Source: JANNSX01 sp046348995 (GTDB lineage Bacteria > Pseudomonadota > Alphaproteobacteria > Rhizobiales > Hyphomicrobiaceae). Taken from it: a DNA stretch of 64,000 bases. The DNA is taken from assembly GCA_046348995.1 (NCBI GenBank), contig JAXMDB010000004.1, positions 1 to 64,000 on the forward strand. Direction: 5' to 3'. The notes beneath the pieces were generated by a model, which did no database searches, was not told the DNA's origin, and worked only from the letters and a program-made list of their open reading frames with translations. Below, piece by piece: positions 52,917-60,671 of the stretch (position 1 is its first letter; each line of letters opens with the position of its first letter). The position numbers and the translations under genes were made by a program.

Positions 52917-54215
52917 TCAGCCGCGCCGGTCGAGCGGCACGTAGTGACGCTCCGTCGCACCGACGTAGAGCTGGCGCGGCCGGCCGATCTTCTGCTCCGG
53001 GTCGCCGATCATCTCCTTCCACTGCGCGATCCAGCCGACGGTGCGGGCAAGCGCGAACAGAGCCGTGAACATCGAGGTCGGGAAGCCCAGCGCCTTCAGC
53101 GTGATGCCCGAATAGAAATCGATGTTGGGATAGAGCTTCCGCTGAACGAAATACTCGTCGTGGAGCGCGATCTTTTCGAGCTCCATGGCGACCTTGAGCA
53201 GCGGCTCGTCGCGAACGCCCAGCGTATCGAGCACCTCGTGGCAGGTCTTCTGCATGACCTTGGCGCGCGGATCGTAATTCTTGTAGACGCGATGGCCGAA
53301 GCCCATCAGGCGGACGCCGCTCGACTTGTCCTTCACCTTGGCGATGAACTCCGGGATCTTGGAGACGTCGCCGATCTCCTCGAGCATGTTGAGCGCCGCC
53401 TCGTTGGCGCCGCCGTGCGCGGGCCCCCACAGGCACGCGATGCCGGCCGCGATGCAGGCGAACGGGTTGGCGCCCGAGGAGCCCGCCAGCCGCACCGTCG
53501 AGGTCGAGGCGTTCTGCTCGTGATCGGCATGCAGCGTGAAGATGCGATCGACGGCCCGCGACAGCACCGGATCGACCTTGTAGGGCTCGCACGGCACGGC
53601 AAAGCACATGTGCAGAAAGTTCGCCGCGTAGTCGAGATCGTTGCGCGGATAGATAAAGGGCTGGCCGGAGGAATACTTGTAGGCCATTGCCGCGATCGTC
53701 GGCATCTTGGCGATCATGCGGTGCCCGGCGATCTCGCGTTGGCGCGGATCGCGGATGTCGGCGGAGTCGTGATAGAAGGCCGACAGCGCGCCGACGACGC
53801 CCGTCATCACCGCCATCGGATGCGCATCGCGCCGGAAGCCTGAGAAGAACCGGTGGATCTGCTCGTGCAGCATCGTGTGATAGGTGATCGCCTTGTCGAA
53901 CTTGGCGAAGTCCGTCTTGTTGGGCAGCTCCCCGTACAGCAGCAGGTAGCAGGTCTCGAGGAAATTGCCCTGCTCGGCCAGCTCCTCGATCGGATAGCCG
54001 CGATAGAGCAGCTCGCCCTTGTCGCCGTCGATGTAGGTGATCTGGCTGTCGCAGGCGGCCGTCGAGGTGAAACCCGGATCGTAGGTGAAGGTCCCCGTCT
54101 CCTTGTAGAGACTGGTGACGTCGATGACGGACGGCCCGACGGTGCCGTGTCGGACCGGCAGGTCGACGGTCTTGCCGTTGTAGGTCAGCTGGGCGGTCTC
54201 GACCTTCTTGTCCAT
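52917..54215 (-). CDS. gltA: Citrate synthase (type II)
   Basis: 432 residues. Catalytic His regions are HADHEQNASTSTVRLAGSSGANP and LWGPAHGGANEA, and the Asp region is GFGHRVYKNYDPRA. It forms citrate from oxaloacetate and acetyl-CoA. The length and N-terminal domain match the hexameric, NADH-sensitive Gram-negative type. It stands alone, 215 bases upstream of the iron cupredoxin gene on the same strand. Confidence 0.97.
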   Translation of the reverse strand: MDKKVETAQLTYNGKTVDLPVRHGTVGPSVIDVTSLYKETGTFTYDPGFTSTAACDSQITYIDGDKGELLYRGYPIEELAEQGNFLETCYLLLYGELPNKTDFAKFDKAITYHTMLHEQIHRFFSGFRRDAHPMAVMTGVVGALSAFYHDSADIRDPRQREIAGHRMIAKMPTIAAMAYKYSSGQPFIYPRNDLDYAANFLHMCFAVPCEPYKVDPVLSRAVDRIFTLHADHEQNASTSTVRLAGSSGANPFACIAAGIACLWGPAHGGANEAALNMLEEIGDVSKIPEFIAKVKDKSSGVRLMGFGHRVYKNYDPRAKVMQKTCHEVLDTLGVRDEPLLKVAMELEKIALHDEYFVQRKLYPNIDFYSGITLKALGFPTSMFTALFALARTVGWIAQWKEMIGDPEQKIGRPRQLYVGATERHYVPLDRRG

Positions 54216-54500
54216 GACGGTCTCCGGTCCGGATTCTCAAGCGCGTATCGCCGGTTGCGGTCTCACACGAGCGCCCGGCGAATGCCTTTGGTGCGCCGCA
54301 ACATCGGGGCTGAAAGCTAGTCTCTTTGCTGCATTGCCGCAACGGGGATAGCGCCTGCGTTGGCTCAGCTCTGACTTAAACGCAGGGCATCGCGGCTGGA
54401 TCAGTGCGCTCCCCCGTTTGTGTTGCATAGGTGGGCGTCCGAGGAACCCTGGCTCGCGCCCGAGCGTTCGCAAAACGGTGAAGCTTTGCGGGTGCCGGTC
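54216..54500. other. Divergent region between gltA and the EF-hand gene
   Basis: 285 bp without a supported gene or repeat; it presumably carries the gltA promoter and that of the EF-hand protein. Confidence 0.4.
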
Positions 54501-54785
54501 ATGGCCAGGTGGTCTCTTTCCCTCGGACTGTTGCTGATCCTCGCCTCGGCCATCCCGACCGCCGCGCAATCGCCGGCTCCGACCGCCCAAGCCTGCATCG
54601 CCGAGCTCGCGAAGCTCGACCACAACAGCGACGGCTTCGTCGAGAACAAGGATTTGGCCGAGTACGGCCCGGTCGCGACAAACGTCGACCTCGACAACGA
54701 CGGCCGCCTCTCCGCCGAAGAGCGCCGCGTCGCCTGTGAGAGTGGATTGCTCAAGCCGCTGAAGGCCGAGGGCGTGACGGGGTAG
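54501..54785 (+). CDS. Small exported EF-hand protein
   Basis: 94 residues from the ATG at 54501. A signal peptide ends near PTAAQ. Two EF-hand loops, DHNSDGFVENKD and DLDNDGRLSAEE, have the acidic positions needed for calcium. Likely a periplasmic calcium-binding protein. There is no obvious partner nearby. Confidence 0.82.
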   Translation: MARWSLSLGLLLILASAIPTAAQSPAPTAQACIAELAKLDHNSDGFVENKDLAEYGPVATNVDLDNDGRLSAEERRVACESGLLKPLKAEGVTG

Positions 54786-54876
54786 CCGGCGAAGAGTGTG
54801 TCGCGTGCACGGAGTAGGAATACAGCGGCGACCATATCCAAATTTACTCCCTATTCGCTGCTCGCTCACTTGCGCA

Positions 54877-55578
54877 ACGCTCCGCCCTCTCCGCGGTCCG
54901 CGCCGGACCCGAGAGCATGGGAAAAGTCCAAGGGGACGGAGTGGCCGGCCCATGAGAGAATCATTCGGATGTGGCCGATGCCACTCCGCCGTCATCGTGG
55001 ACTTTGCTTGCCGCCTTGGCCTCCGTTTCCGGAAACCGCTCGCGGACATCCGCCGCGAGAGTAGCTTGCGTCAGGTTCTCCCCGTCGCAAGCGGCAGGTC
55101 AGCGCCGGATAGCTTATGTCCAGCACCCACGACGCTCCCTGCCACCGTCTCACCAGCGCGCGTTCCAGTCCCTTGGCGGCAGGGCTGAGTGCAGTATGAG
55201 GGCGTGCGACGGGACGGGGATAACTTTGCGGGCGATAGTTTCGGATATGATGAATGCGGCGTTATCCCGTAGGGCGAGTGGCGCTCGCCCCTCTTGGCGC
55301 CGCGATGGAGGAACGAAGAGGGGCGAGCGCCGGTCGCCCCTACGGGCACGTATCCGTTTCCCAGTGTGGCCGGCTGAATTCGGGAAACGATGTGCCTGTG
55401 GGTGTCGCCGCCCCTCACCCTGCCCTCTCCCCTCTCGCAGCAATGGCTGCGACGGGGAGAGGAGGATGCACGGTGCGTCCCTGACGTGATGAGGGCACAG
55501 CTCTCGCCGCCTCTCCCCGTAGCGTCAGCGTACGGGGAGAGGGAAGGGTGAGGGGCAGCCACAAGGGAGATCGTTGCC
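54877..55578 (-). repeat. Composite long repeat, copy B
   Basis: About 700 bp, the reverse-complement counterpart of 22274-22954 with the same landmarks in the same order. It differs by scattered substitutions and by an extra REP palindrome GGGGCGAGCGCCGGTCGCCCC at about 55319. Both copies sit in intergenic DNA. Confidence 0.85.
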
Positions 55579-55581
55579 ATT

Positions 55582-55715
55582 GTAGGTTGGGTTAGTGCGG
55601 CCGCAACGTCACCACGCACGCAACCCAACAGCGCTTGCGTGCCCTGGCGTTGGGTTACGCGCGGCGCGCCGTCGAGCAATATTCGAACGGCCTTACCCGC
55701 GCTAACCCAACCTAC
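55582..55715. repeat. MITE-like nested palindrome with GTAGGTTGGGTTAG ends
   Basis: A perfect 14-bp terminal inverted repeat, GTAGGTTGGGTTAG at 55582-55595 and CTAACCCAACCTAC at 55702-55715. An inner inverted pair CAACCCAAC/GTTGGGTT lies between. No open frame. It resembles the element at 14706-14807 in architecture and end sequence. Confidence 0.75.
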
Positions 55716-55731
55716 GGCCCCTGCGTTCGGC

Positions 55732-57153
55732 CTAACCTGCCTGATCCTTGATCCGGGCGAGGCTTTCGTCGCGCCCCAAGACGGCGAGCACGTCGAAGAT
55801 GCCGGGCGATGTCGCCTTGCCGGTGAGGGCGGCGCGCAATGGCTGGGCGAGCTTGCCGAGCGTTTGGCCGGTCGCCTCGGCATGTGCCTTGACGGCCGCT
55901 TCGAGCGCTGGTGCCGACCAATCTGCCGCGCCGTCGAGCACCGGCAGCAAACCGCCGAGCAGCTTCTTCGCATCATCATTCAACAGCTTCGCAGCGGCTT
56001 CGTCGATCGCCAGCGGGCGCGTCACGAACAGATAGGCCGCGCTCGCGATCAGCTCCTTCAGCGTCTTCGCGCGCTCTTTCAACCCCGGCATCGCCGCTTC
56101 GAGCTTGCTCCAATCCGCGTCGCTCATCGCCGCCAATCGCGCCCGCCCTTCCTCGCTGCCAGCCAGCATGCTCTTGAGATGGCCGATCAGCTCGGCATCG
56201 CTCGACGAGCGAATGTAATGCCCGTTCAAGTTCTCGAGCTTGGCGAAGTCGAAGCGCGACGGCGAGCGGCCGATCTGCGGCAAGTCGAACCACTCCGTCA
56301 TCTGCGCCGTCGAGAAGATCTCGTCGTCGCCGTGCGCCCAGCCGAGCCGCGCCAGATAGTTGCGCAACGCCGCCGGGAGATAGCCCATCTCGCGATAGGC
56401 CTCGACGCCGAGTGCGCCGTGGCGCTTGGAGAGCTTCGCGCCATCCGGCCCATGGATCAGCGGGATGTGGGAGAAGTGCGGCCGCTCCCAGCCCATGGCG
56501 TTGTAGATCTGCGACTGGCGCGCGGCGTTCGTCAGATGGTCGTCGCCGCGGATGATGTGGGTGACGCCCATGTCGTGATCGTCGACCACGACGGCGAGGT
56601 TGTAGGTCGGCACGCCGTCCGAGCGCAGGATGATGAGGTCGTCGAGATTCTCGTTCTGAAAGACGACGCGGCCCTGCACGCCGTCGTCGATGACGGTCTC
56701 GCCGGTGCGCGGGGCTTTGAGGCGGACGGCCGGCGCGCGATCCTTTGGGCCCTCGGCCGGATCGCGATCGCGCCAGGTGCCGTCATAGACCGGCGAGCGG
56801 CCTTCGGCGCGCGCCTTCTCGCGCATCGCCTCGAGCTCGGCGGGTGTACACCAACACCGATAGGCGTGGCCATTGGCGAGCATCGCCTCGGCGACCTCGC
56901 GATGCCGCGCGGCGCGAGCGAACTGATAAAGCGGCGCGCCGTCCCATTCGAGGCCGAGCCATTTGAGCCCGTCGAGAATGGCGTCGACGGCGGCCTGCGT
57001 CGAGCGCTCGCGATCGGTATCCTCGATGCGCAGCAGGAACGTGCCGCCCCGGCCTCGCGCATAGAGCCAGTTGAACAACGCCGTCCGCGCGCCCCCGATG
57101 TGCAGGAAGCCGGTGGGGGACGGCGCGAAGCGGGTGACGGGTGGCTTGGACAT
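55732..57153 (-). CDS. gltX: Glutamyl-tRNA synthetase, main paralog
   Basis: 473 residues from the ATG at 57153 (an in-frame start at 57159 would add two). It has RFAPSPTGFLHIGGARTALFNW, a RCWCTPAELE zinc-like stretch, IIRGDDHLTN and the canonical KMSKS loop KLSKRHGALG. Full length and conserved, so likely the general GluRS. The shorter paralog is 8 kb away on the same strand. Confidence 0.95.
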   Translation of the reverse strand: MSKPPVTRFAPSPTGFLHIGGARTALFNWLYARGRGGTFLLRIEDTDRERSTQAAVDAILDGLKWLGLEWDGAPLYQFARAARHREVAEAMLANGHAYRCWCTPAELEAMREKARAEGRSPVYDGTWRDRDPAEGPKDRAPAVRLKAPRTGETVIDDGVQGRVVFQNENLDDLIILRSDGVPTYNLAVVVDDHDMGVTHIIRGDDHLTNAARQSQIYNAMGWERPHFSHIPLIHGPDGAKLSKRHGALGVEAYREMGYLPAALRNYLARLGWAHGDDEIFSTAQMTEWFDLPQIGRSPSRFDFAKLENLNGHYIRSSSDAELIGHLKSMLAGSEEGRARLAAMSDADWSKLEAAMPGLKERAKTLKELIASAAYLFVTRPLAIDEAAAKLLNDDAKKLLGGLLPVLDGAADWSAPALEAAVKAHAEATGQTLGKLAQPLRAALTGKATSPGIFDVLAVLGRDESLARIKDQAG

Positions 57154-57371
57154 GGGCACACTCTTCTAGGCGGTATTGTTCTGGCCGCGGCAGATCCCCT
57201 CCCCCCTTGAGGGGGAGGGCTAGGGTGGGGGGTGCCACAGACTCCGCGCTCGCATCAATCCCCCATCTCTAAAGCCCTAGCCCGGGATCAGACCCTGCGG
57301 GTCTGCCCGCCCCGGCAGCTTGGGCCGTGGCTCTAGCATGCTCATCCCGGCCAGTCACCCACCGCGAGATT
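57154..57371. repeat. Intergenic palindromic repeat upstream of gltX
   Basis: At 57197-57231 a CCTCCCCCC-TTGA-GGGGGAGG hairpin followed by TAGGGTGGGGG is the inverted copy of 18385-18418. It lies within about 45 bases of the gltX start, so it may be part of its leader. Confidence 0.65.
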
Positions 57372-57701
57372 TCAAGCAGCAGGGTCTACTGGCTCCATGA
57401 GATCGCGCTTACAGTTCGAACAGACCTTATCGACCCACGGGTGAGAACAAGGCACACCCGCCTTCGTTTGCGTCATTGTGAGCAACCAGCCGCAATTGGG
57501 GCAGCGCGTGAGGACTACGGCTGTAAGGCTGACGCCAAAGGCAAACAATGCACCCGTCGCAACGATCAGCCCGCGCGCCACACCCTCTGGAAACTGGCCT
57601 GCGATAACTCCACCAGCAACGAAAGCTGCAAACGAGAGGAGCATCAAAAGATATAGCCGCCTCGACAGAGCGCGGTGTGGGCAGGGCATATTTCTGAGCA
57701 T
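57372..57701 (-). CDS. Small two-helix membrane protein with zinc-ribbon-like cysteines
   Basis: 109 residues. Two hydrophobic helices (LYLLMLLSFAAFVAGGVIAG and GLIVATGALFAFGVSLTAVVL) are followed by CPNCGWLL and, after about 24 residues, CSNCKRD, a plausible four-cysteine zinc knuckle on one side of the membrane. GC content is lower than in neighbours (34 of 60 bases in 57421-57480). Unrecognised family. Confidence 0.68.
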   Translation of the reverse strand: MLRNMPCPHRALSRRLYLLMLLSFAAFVAGGVIAGQFPEGVARGLIVATGALFAFGVSLTAVVLTRCPNCGWLLTMTQTKAGVPCSHPWVDKVCSNCKRDLMEPVDPAA

Positions 57702-57829
57702 GATCTAAGGAAACCCCTTTCGATGCCGCGTTTCGATCGATGGGTGGTTCGGCATGCGGCAACTATCTCCCCGGCGTACCGTGTCGAGCTTGCAGCCCAC
57801 ACAGACCATGTGACCGAGCTCGTGAGCCC

Positions 57830-58279
57830 TCACCCCTCCGGTCCGATCACGCCCTTCTTGAGCACGAAGCACCCGTAGAACCGCCGCTCGCTGGTCTGCA
57901 CGACGCAATAGGCCTTCTTGGCGAGATCATAGAACGCGAAGCGCTCGATGCCGGCCATGGGGAGCGACCTCCCCTCCGCCGCGTCGATCTCGCGTTGCAC
58001 CTCGGCCTGCACGGGCAGGACCTCGCCAGGCTTCCCGACCACCTCCATCCGCCCGGCCGGCGCCGGAACGAAGCTGTCGAGCGGGAACACCGAGAGGATC
58101 GCCTTCGCCACGCGGGGCGCGGAGGCATCGATCCTGAGCACGCGGCCGAGCACGGTCGAGCGCGCCACCGAGTCGGACGGGAAATTCACGTCGGCGAGGA
58201 TCACGTCGTCGCCGTGCCCCATCGCCCGCAGAGCGTAGAGCACGTCGGCGTTGAGCAGCGGATCGAGACCTTTGAGCAT
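57830..58279 (-). CDS. fucU: RbsD/FucU-family sugar mutarotase
   Basis: 149 residues. The N-terminus MLKGLDPLLNADVLYALRAMGHGDDVILADVNFPS and the C-terminal YDLAKKAYCVVQTSERRFYGCFVLKKG match FucU. It interconverts alpha and beta anomers of fucose or ribose-type sugars. No fucose catabolic gene is near. It starts 28 bases after the metallophosphoesterase stop on the same strand. Confidence 0.92.
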   Translation of the reverse strand: MLKGLDPLLNADVLYALRAMGHGDDVILADVNFPSDSVARSTVLGRVLRIDASAPRVAKAILSVFPLDSFVPAPAGRMEVVGKPGEVLPVQAEVQREIDAAEGRSLPMAGIERFAFYDLAKKAYCVVQTSERRFYGCFVLKKGVIGPEG

Positions 58280-58307
58280 GTGGGGTATCCTTAGTTTGCG
58301 CCGCGCC

Positions 58308-59222
58308 TCACTCGAGGATCACGCGCTCATCGACCGTCTCGACGCGCGCAAGATCCTCCGTGACGGCCCGACCGGTCATCGTGATGCGCGGACGCGCGCC
58401 GGGCCGCGGCTCGATGCGATAGAGGTTGTAGCGGCCGCGATCGTCGCGCGGGTGCCGGCCGATCGAGGCCGAGGCGACGCCGACGACGGGCAAGCGGCCG
58501 GCGACCGTTTCGGCATAGGCGAGCTCGGCGCGATGATTGTGGCCGTGCAGCACGAGCTCGGCGCCGGTGTCGCGCAAAATCTCGGAGAACGCGCGGGCAT
58601 CGATGAGGCGCCGCGGACGATCGGCGAGGCCCGGCAGCGGCGGATGATGAATGAGGACGACGCGCACGAGGCCTTCGCGGCCGAGCTCGCCGAGCACCTG
58701 CCGTGCTCCCTCCCGTTGCGCGCTGCCCAAGCGCCCCGTGGCGCGAAACATCGGCGTCGGCACGGCGGAGGACAGCCCGACGATCGCAAGCGGGCCGAGC
58801 CGACGGACGAAGGGAAACGGCACCGGCTCGCCCCGCCGGACGACCCCATGCGGCGTCGCGCCCGACATGTAGGCCGCCCACAGCGCCACGCCGTGCGTAT
58901 CGGGCAGCCGGACATAGGCGTCGTGATTGCCCGGCACGACGGTGACGTGCTCGGGTGAGCCCAGCCGCTCGAGCCACTTGAGCCCTTCCGAAATCTCGGC
59001 CTTGAGACCGATGTTGCACAGATCGCCCGTGACGGCGATGTGATCGGCCTTGGCGTCCGCGATATCGCCGACGATGAGCTCGAGCACGGCGGCGAGATGG
59101 CGGTGCTTGCGGCCCCGGTGCCAATTCGCATAGCCCGTCAGCTGCTTCGGCGATAAGCTCCACAGCCGGGCATGCGGCAGGGGCCCGAGATGCACGTCTG
59201 AGAGATGGGCGATCGTCAGCAT
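58308..59222 (-). CDS. Metallophosphoesterase (cyclic nucleotide phosphodiesterase-like)
   Basis: 304 residues from the ATG at 59222. The calcineurin-like motif set is complete: HLSDVHLG, VTGDLCN, VPGNHDAY, LIHHPPLP and LHGHNHRAEL. The class includes CpdA-type cAMP phosphodiesterases and other phosphatases; the substrate is uncertain. It probably forms a transcription unit with fucU and diverges from the Nudix gene 65 bases away. Confidence 0.9.
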   Translation of the reverse strand: MLTIAHLSDVHLGPLPHARLWSLSPKQLTGYANWHRGRKHRHLAAVLELIVGDIADAKADHIAVTGDLCNIGLKAEISEGLKWLERLGSPEHVTVVPGNHDAYVRLPDTHGVALWAAYMSGATPHGVVRRGEPVPFPFVRRLGPLAIVGLSSAVPTPMFRATGRLGSAQREGARQVLGELGREGLVRVVLIHHPPLPGLADRPRRLIDARAFSEILRDTGAELVLHGHNHRAELAYAETVAGRLPVVGVASASIGRHPRDDRGRYNLYRIEPRPGARPRITMTGRAVTEDLARVETVDERVILE

Positions 59223-59287
59223 TGACAAGAGTTCATCGCCTGTGCGAGCCACGCCGCTGCCTTGAAGTCGAGCCCAAGACCGCTGCT

Positions 59288-59749
59288 ATGCCACTCGTCA
59301 AATTTCCCGGCAAGCTTATCCAGCCCTATTGGCGGATGCGTCGCGGCTTGACGCTCGGGGCACAAGGCATCGTTTTCGACGCCGAGGGGCAAGTGCTGCT
59401 CGTCAAGCACGGCTACCGGCCCGGCTGGCATTTTCCCGGCGGCGGCGTCGAATGGGGCGAGACGATCGAGACCGCCCTTGCCCGCGAGCTATCCGAGGAG
59501 GCCGGCGTCCAGCTGACGGCGCGACCTCGCCTGCACGGCGTCTTCGCCAATTTCGCGACTTTCCCCGGCGATCACATCGCGGTCTTCGTTTGCGAGAGCT
59601 ACGACCGGCCAGTGACGCCCAAGCCGACCACCGAGATCCTGGAAAGCCGGTTCTTCCCGTTGGGCGCGCTCCCCACCGGCCTCGCCGACGGCGCGCGGCG
59701 TCGCTTGGCCGAGATCGACGCCGGCACGCCGCCTGCGCACGATTGGTAA
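59288..59749 (+). CDS. Nudix hydrolase
   Basis: 153 residues from the ATG at 59288. The Nudix box reads GGGVEWGETIETALARELSEEAGV with all catalytic glutamates. It hydrolyses a nucleoside diphosphate linked to another group; the substrate is not determined. An in-frame TTG at 59222 is an unlikely start. Confidence 0.92.
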   Translation: MPLVKFPGKLIQPYWRMRRGLTLGAQGIVFDAEGQVLLVKHGYRPGWHFPGGGVEWGETIETALARELSEEAGVQLTARPRLHGVFANFATFPGDHIAVFVCESYDRPVTPKPTTEILESRFFPLGALPTGLADGARRRLAEIDAGTPPAHDW

Positions 59750-59776
59750 TCGCGCTCTGCACGAACGCAGGAGTCG

Positions 59777-59808
59777 AGCAGGGCCCGCCTTGGCCGGCGA
59801 GCCCTGCT
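59777..59808. terminator. Bidirectional hairpin between convergent Nudix and aqpZ genes
   Basis: An 8-bp stem AGCAGGGC/GCCCTGCT with an inner GCC/GGC pairing lies between the two stop codons. No long T-run is present on either side. Confidence 0.5.
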
Positions 59809-59853
59809 TCGATCGCTTCGCGGCGTCAGTCAAAGGGCGAGTGAACCACCGGC

Positions 59854-60546
59854 CTATTTGTCGTCGGCGAGCAGCGCCCGGTAGAGGATCGCGCCGATGA
59901 TCGCGCCTGCGATCGGGGCCACCCAGAACAGCCAGAGCTGGCCCACGTAGTCACCGCCGGCGAAGATCGCCTGGCTCGTCGAGCGCGCCGGATTGACCGA
60001 CGTGTTGGTGATCGGGATCGAGATCAGGTGGATGAGCGTCAACCCGAGGCCGATCGCGATCGGCGCGAAACCCGCCGGCGCGCGCGTGTCGGTCGAGCCG
60101 AGGATCACGATCAGGAACGCGGCCGTCAGCACGATCTCGGCGATCAGCGCCGACATCATCGAGTAGCCGCCGGGCGAGAGCGTGCCGTAGCCGTTCGAGG
60201 CGAAGCCGCCGATGGTCGTGTAATCCGCCTTGCCCGAGACGATGAGATAGAGCACGGCCGCCGCCGCGATGGCGCCGGCGAGTTGGGCGATGATGTAGGA
60301 GATGACGTCCCCCCAGGCGAAACGGCCGCCGACCGCCAAGCCCACCGTCACCGCCGGATTGAAATGCCCGCCCGAGATCGGCCCGACGGCATAAGCCATC
60401 GTCAGCACCGTCAAACCGAACGCGAGCGAGACGCCGGTGAAGCCGATGCCTAGCCCCGGAAAGGCCGCCGCGAAAATCGCGCTGCCGCAGCCGCCGAAGA
60501 CGAGCCAGAACGTGCCGAAGGCCTCGGCACTGAGTGTCTTGATCAT
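59854..60546 (-). CDS. aqpZ: Aquaporin Z-type water channel
   Basis: 230 residues from the ATG at 60546, with GAGGG 9 bases upstream. Two NPA boxes (GGHFNPAVTVG and NTSVNPARST), six membrane helices and the aromatic/Arg filter region fit an orthodox aquaporin. It lets water through the inner membrane. It lies about 125 bases downstream of the SecY paralog on the same strand. Confidence 0.95.
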   Translation of the reverse strand: MIKTLSAEAFGTFWLVFGGCGSAIFAAAFPGLGIGFTGVSLAFGLTVLTMAYAVGPISGGHFNPAVTVGLAVGGRFAWGDVISYIIAQLAGAIAAAAVLYLIVSGKADYTTIGGFASNGYGTLSPGGYSMMSALIAEIVLTAAFLIVILGSTDTRAPAGFAPIAIGLGLTLIHLISIPITNTSVNPARSTSQAIFAGGDYVGQLWLFWVAPIAGAIIGAILYRALLADDK

Positions 60547-60671
60547 GTCGCGCATCCCTCGCTGTTCTTGAGCGCCCCTCGACGCAACCGAACGCGCAAC
60601 GCGACACAAACGAATCGATTCGAGCGCGGGAGCGAGTGTATCCGCGTTTTGCGACGGTTGATTATTGCGGG

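Larger units (their letters stand above)
54786..55731. repeat. 946-bp repeat island without genes
   Basis: It contains copy B of the long composite repeat (54877-55578) and a nested palindromic MITE-like element (55582-55715) directly after it. No coding sequence is supported between the EF-hand gene and the end of gltX1. Confidence 0.75.
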
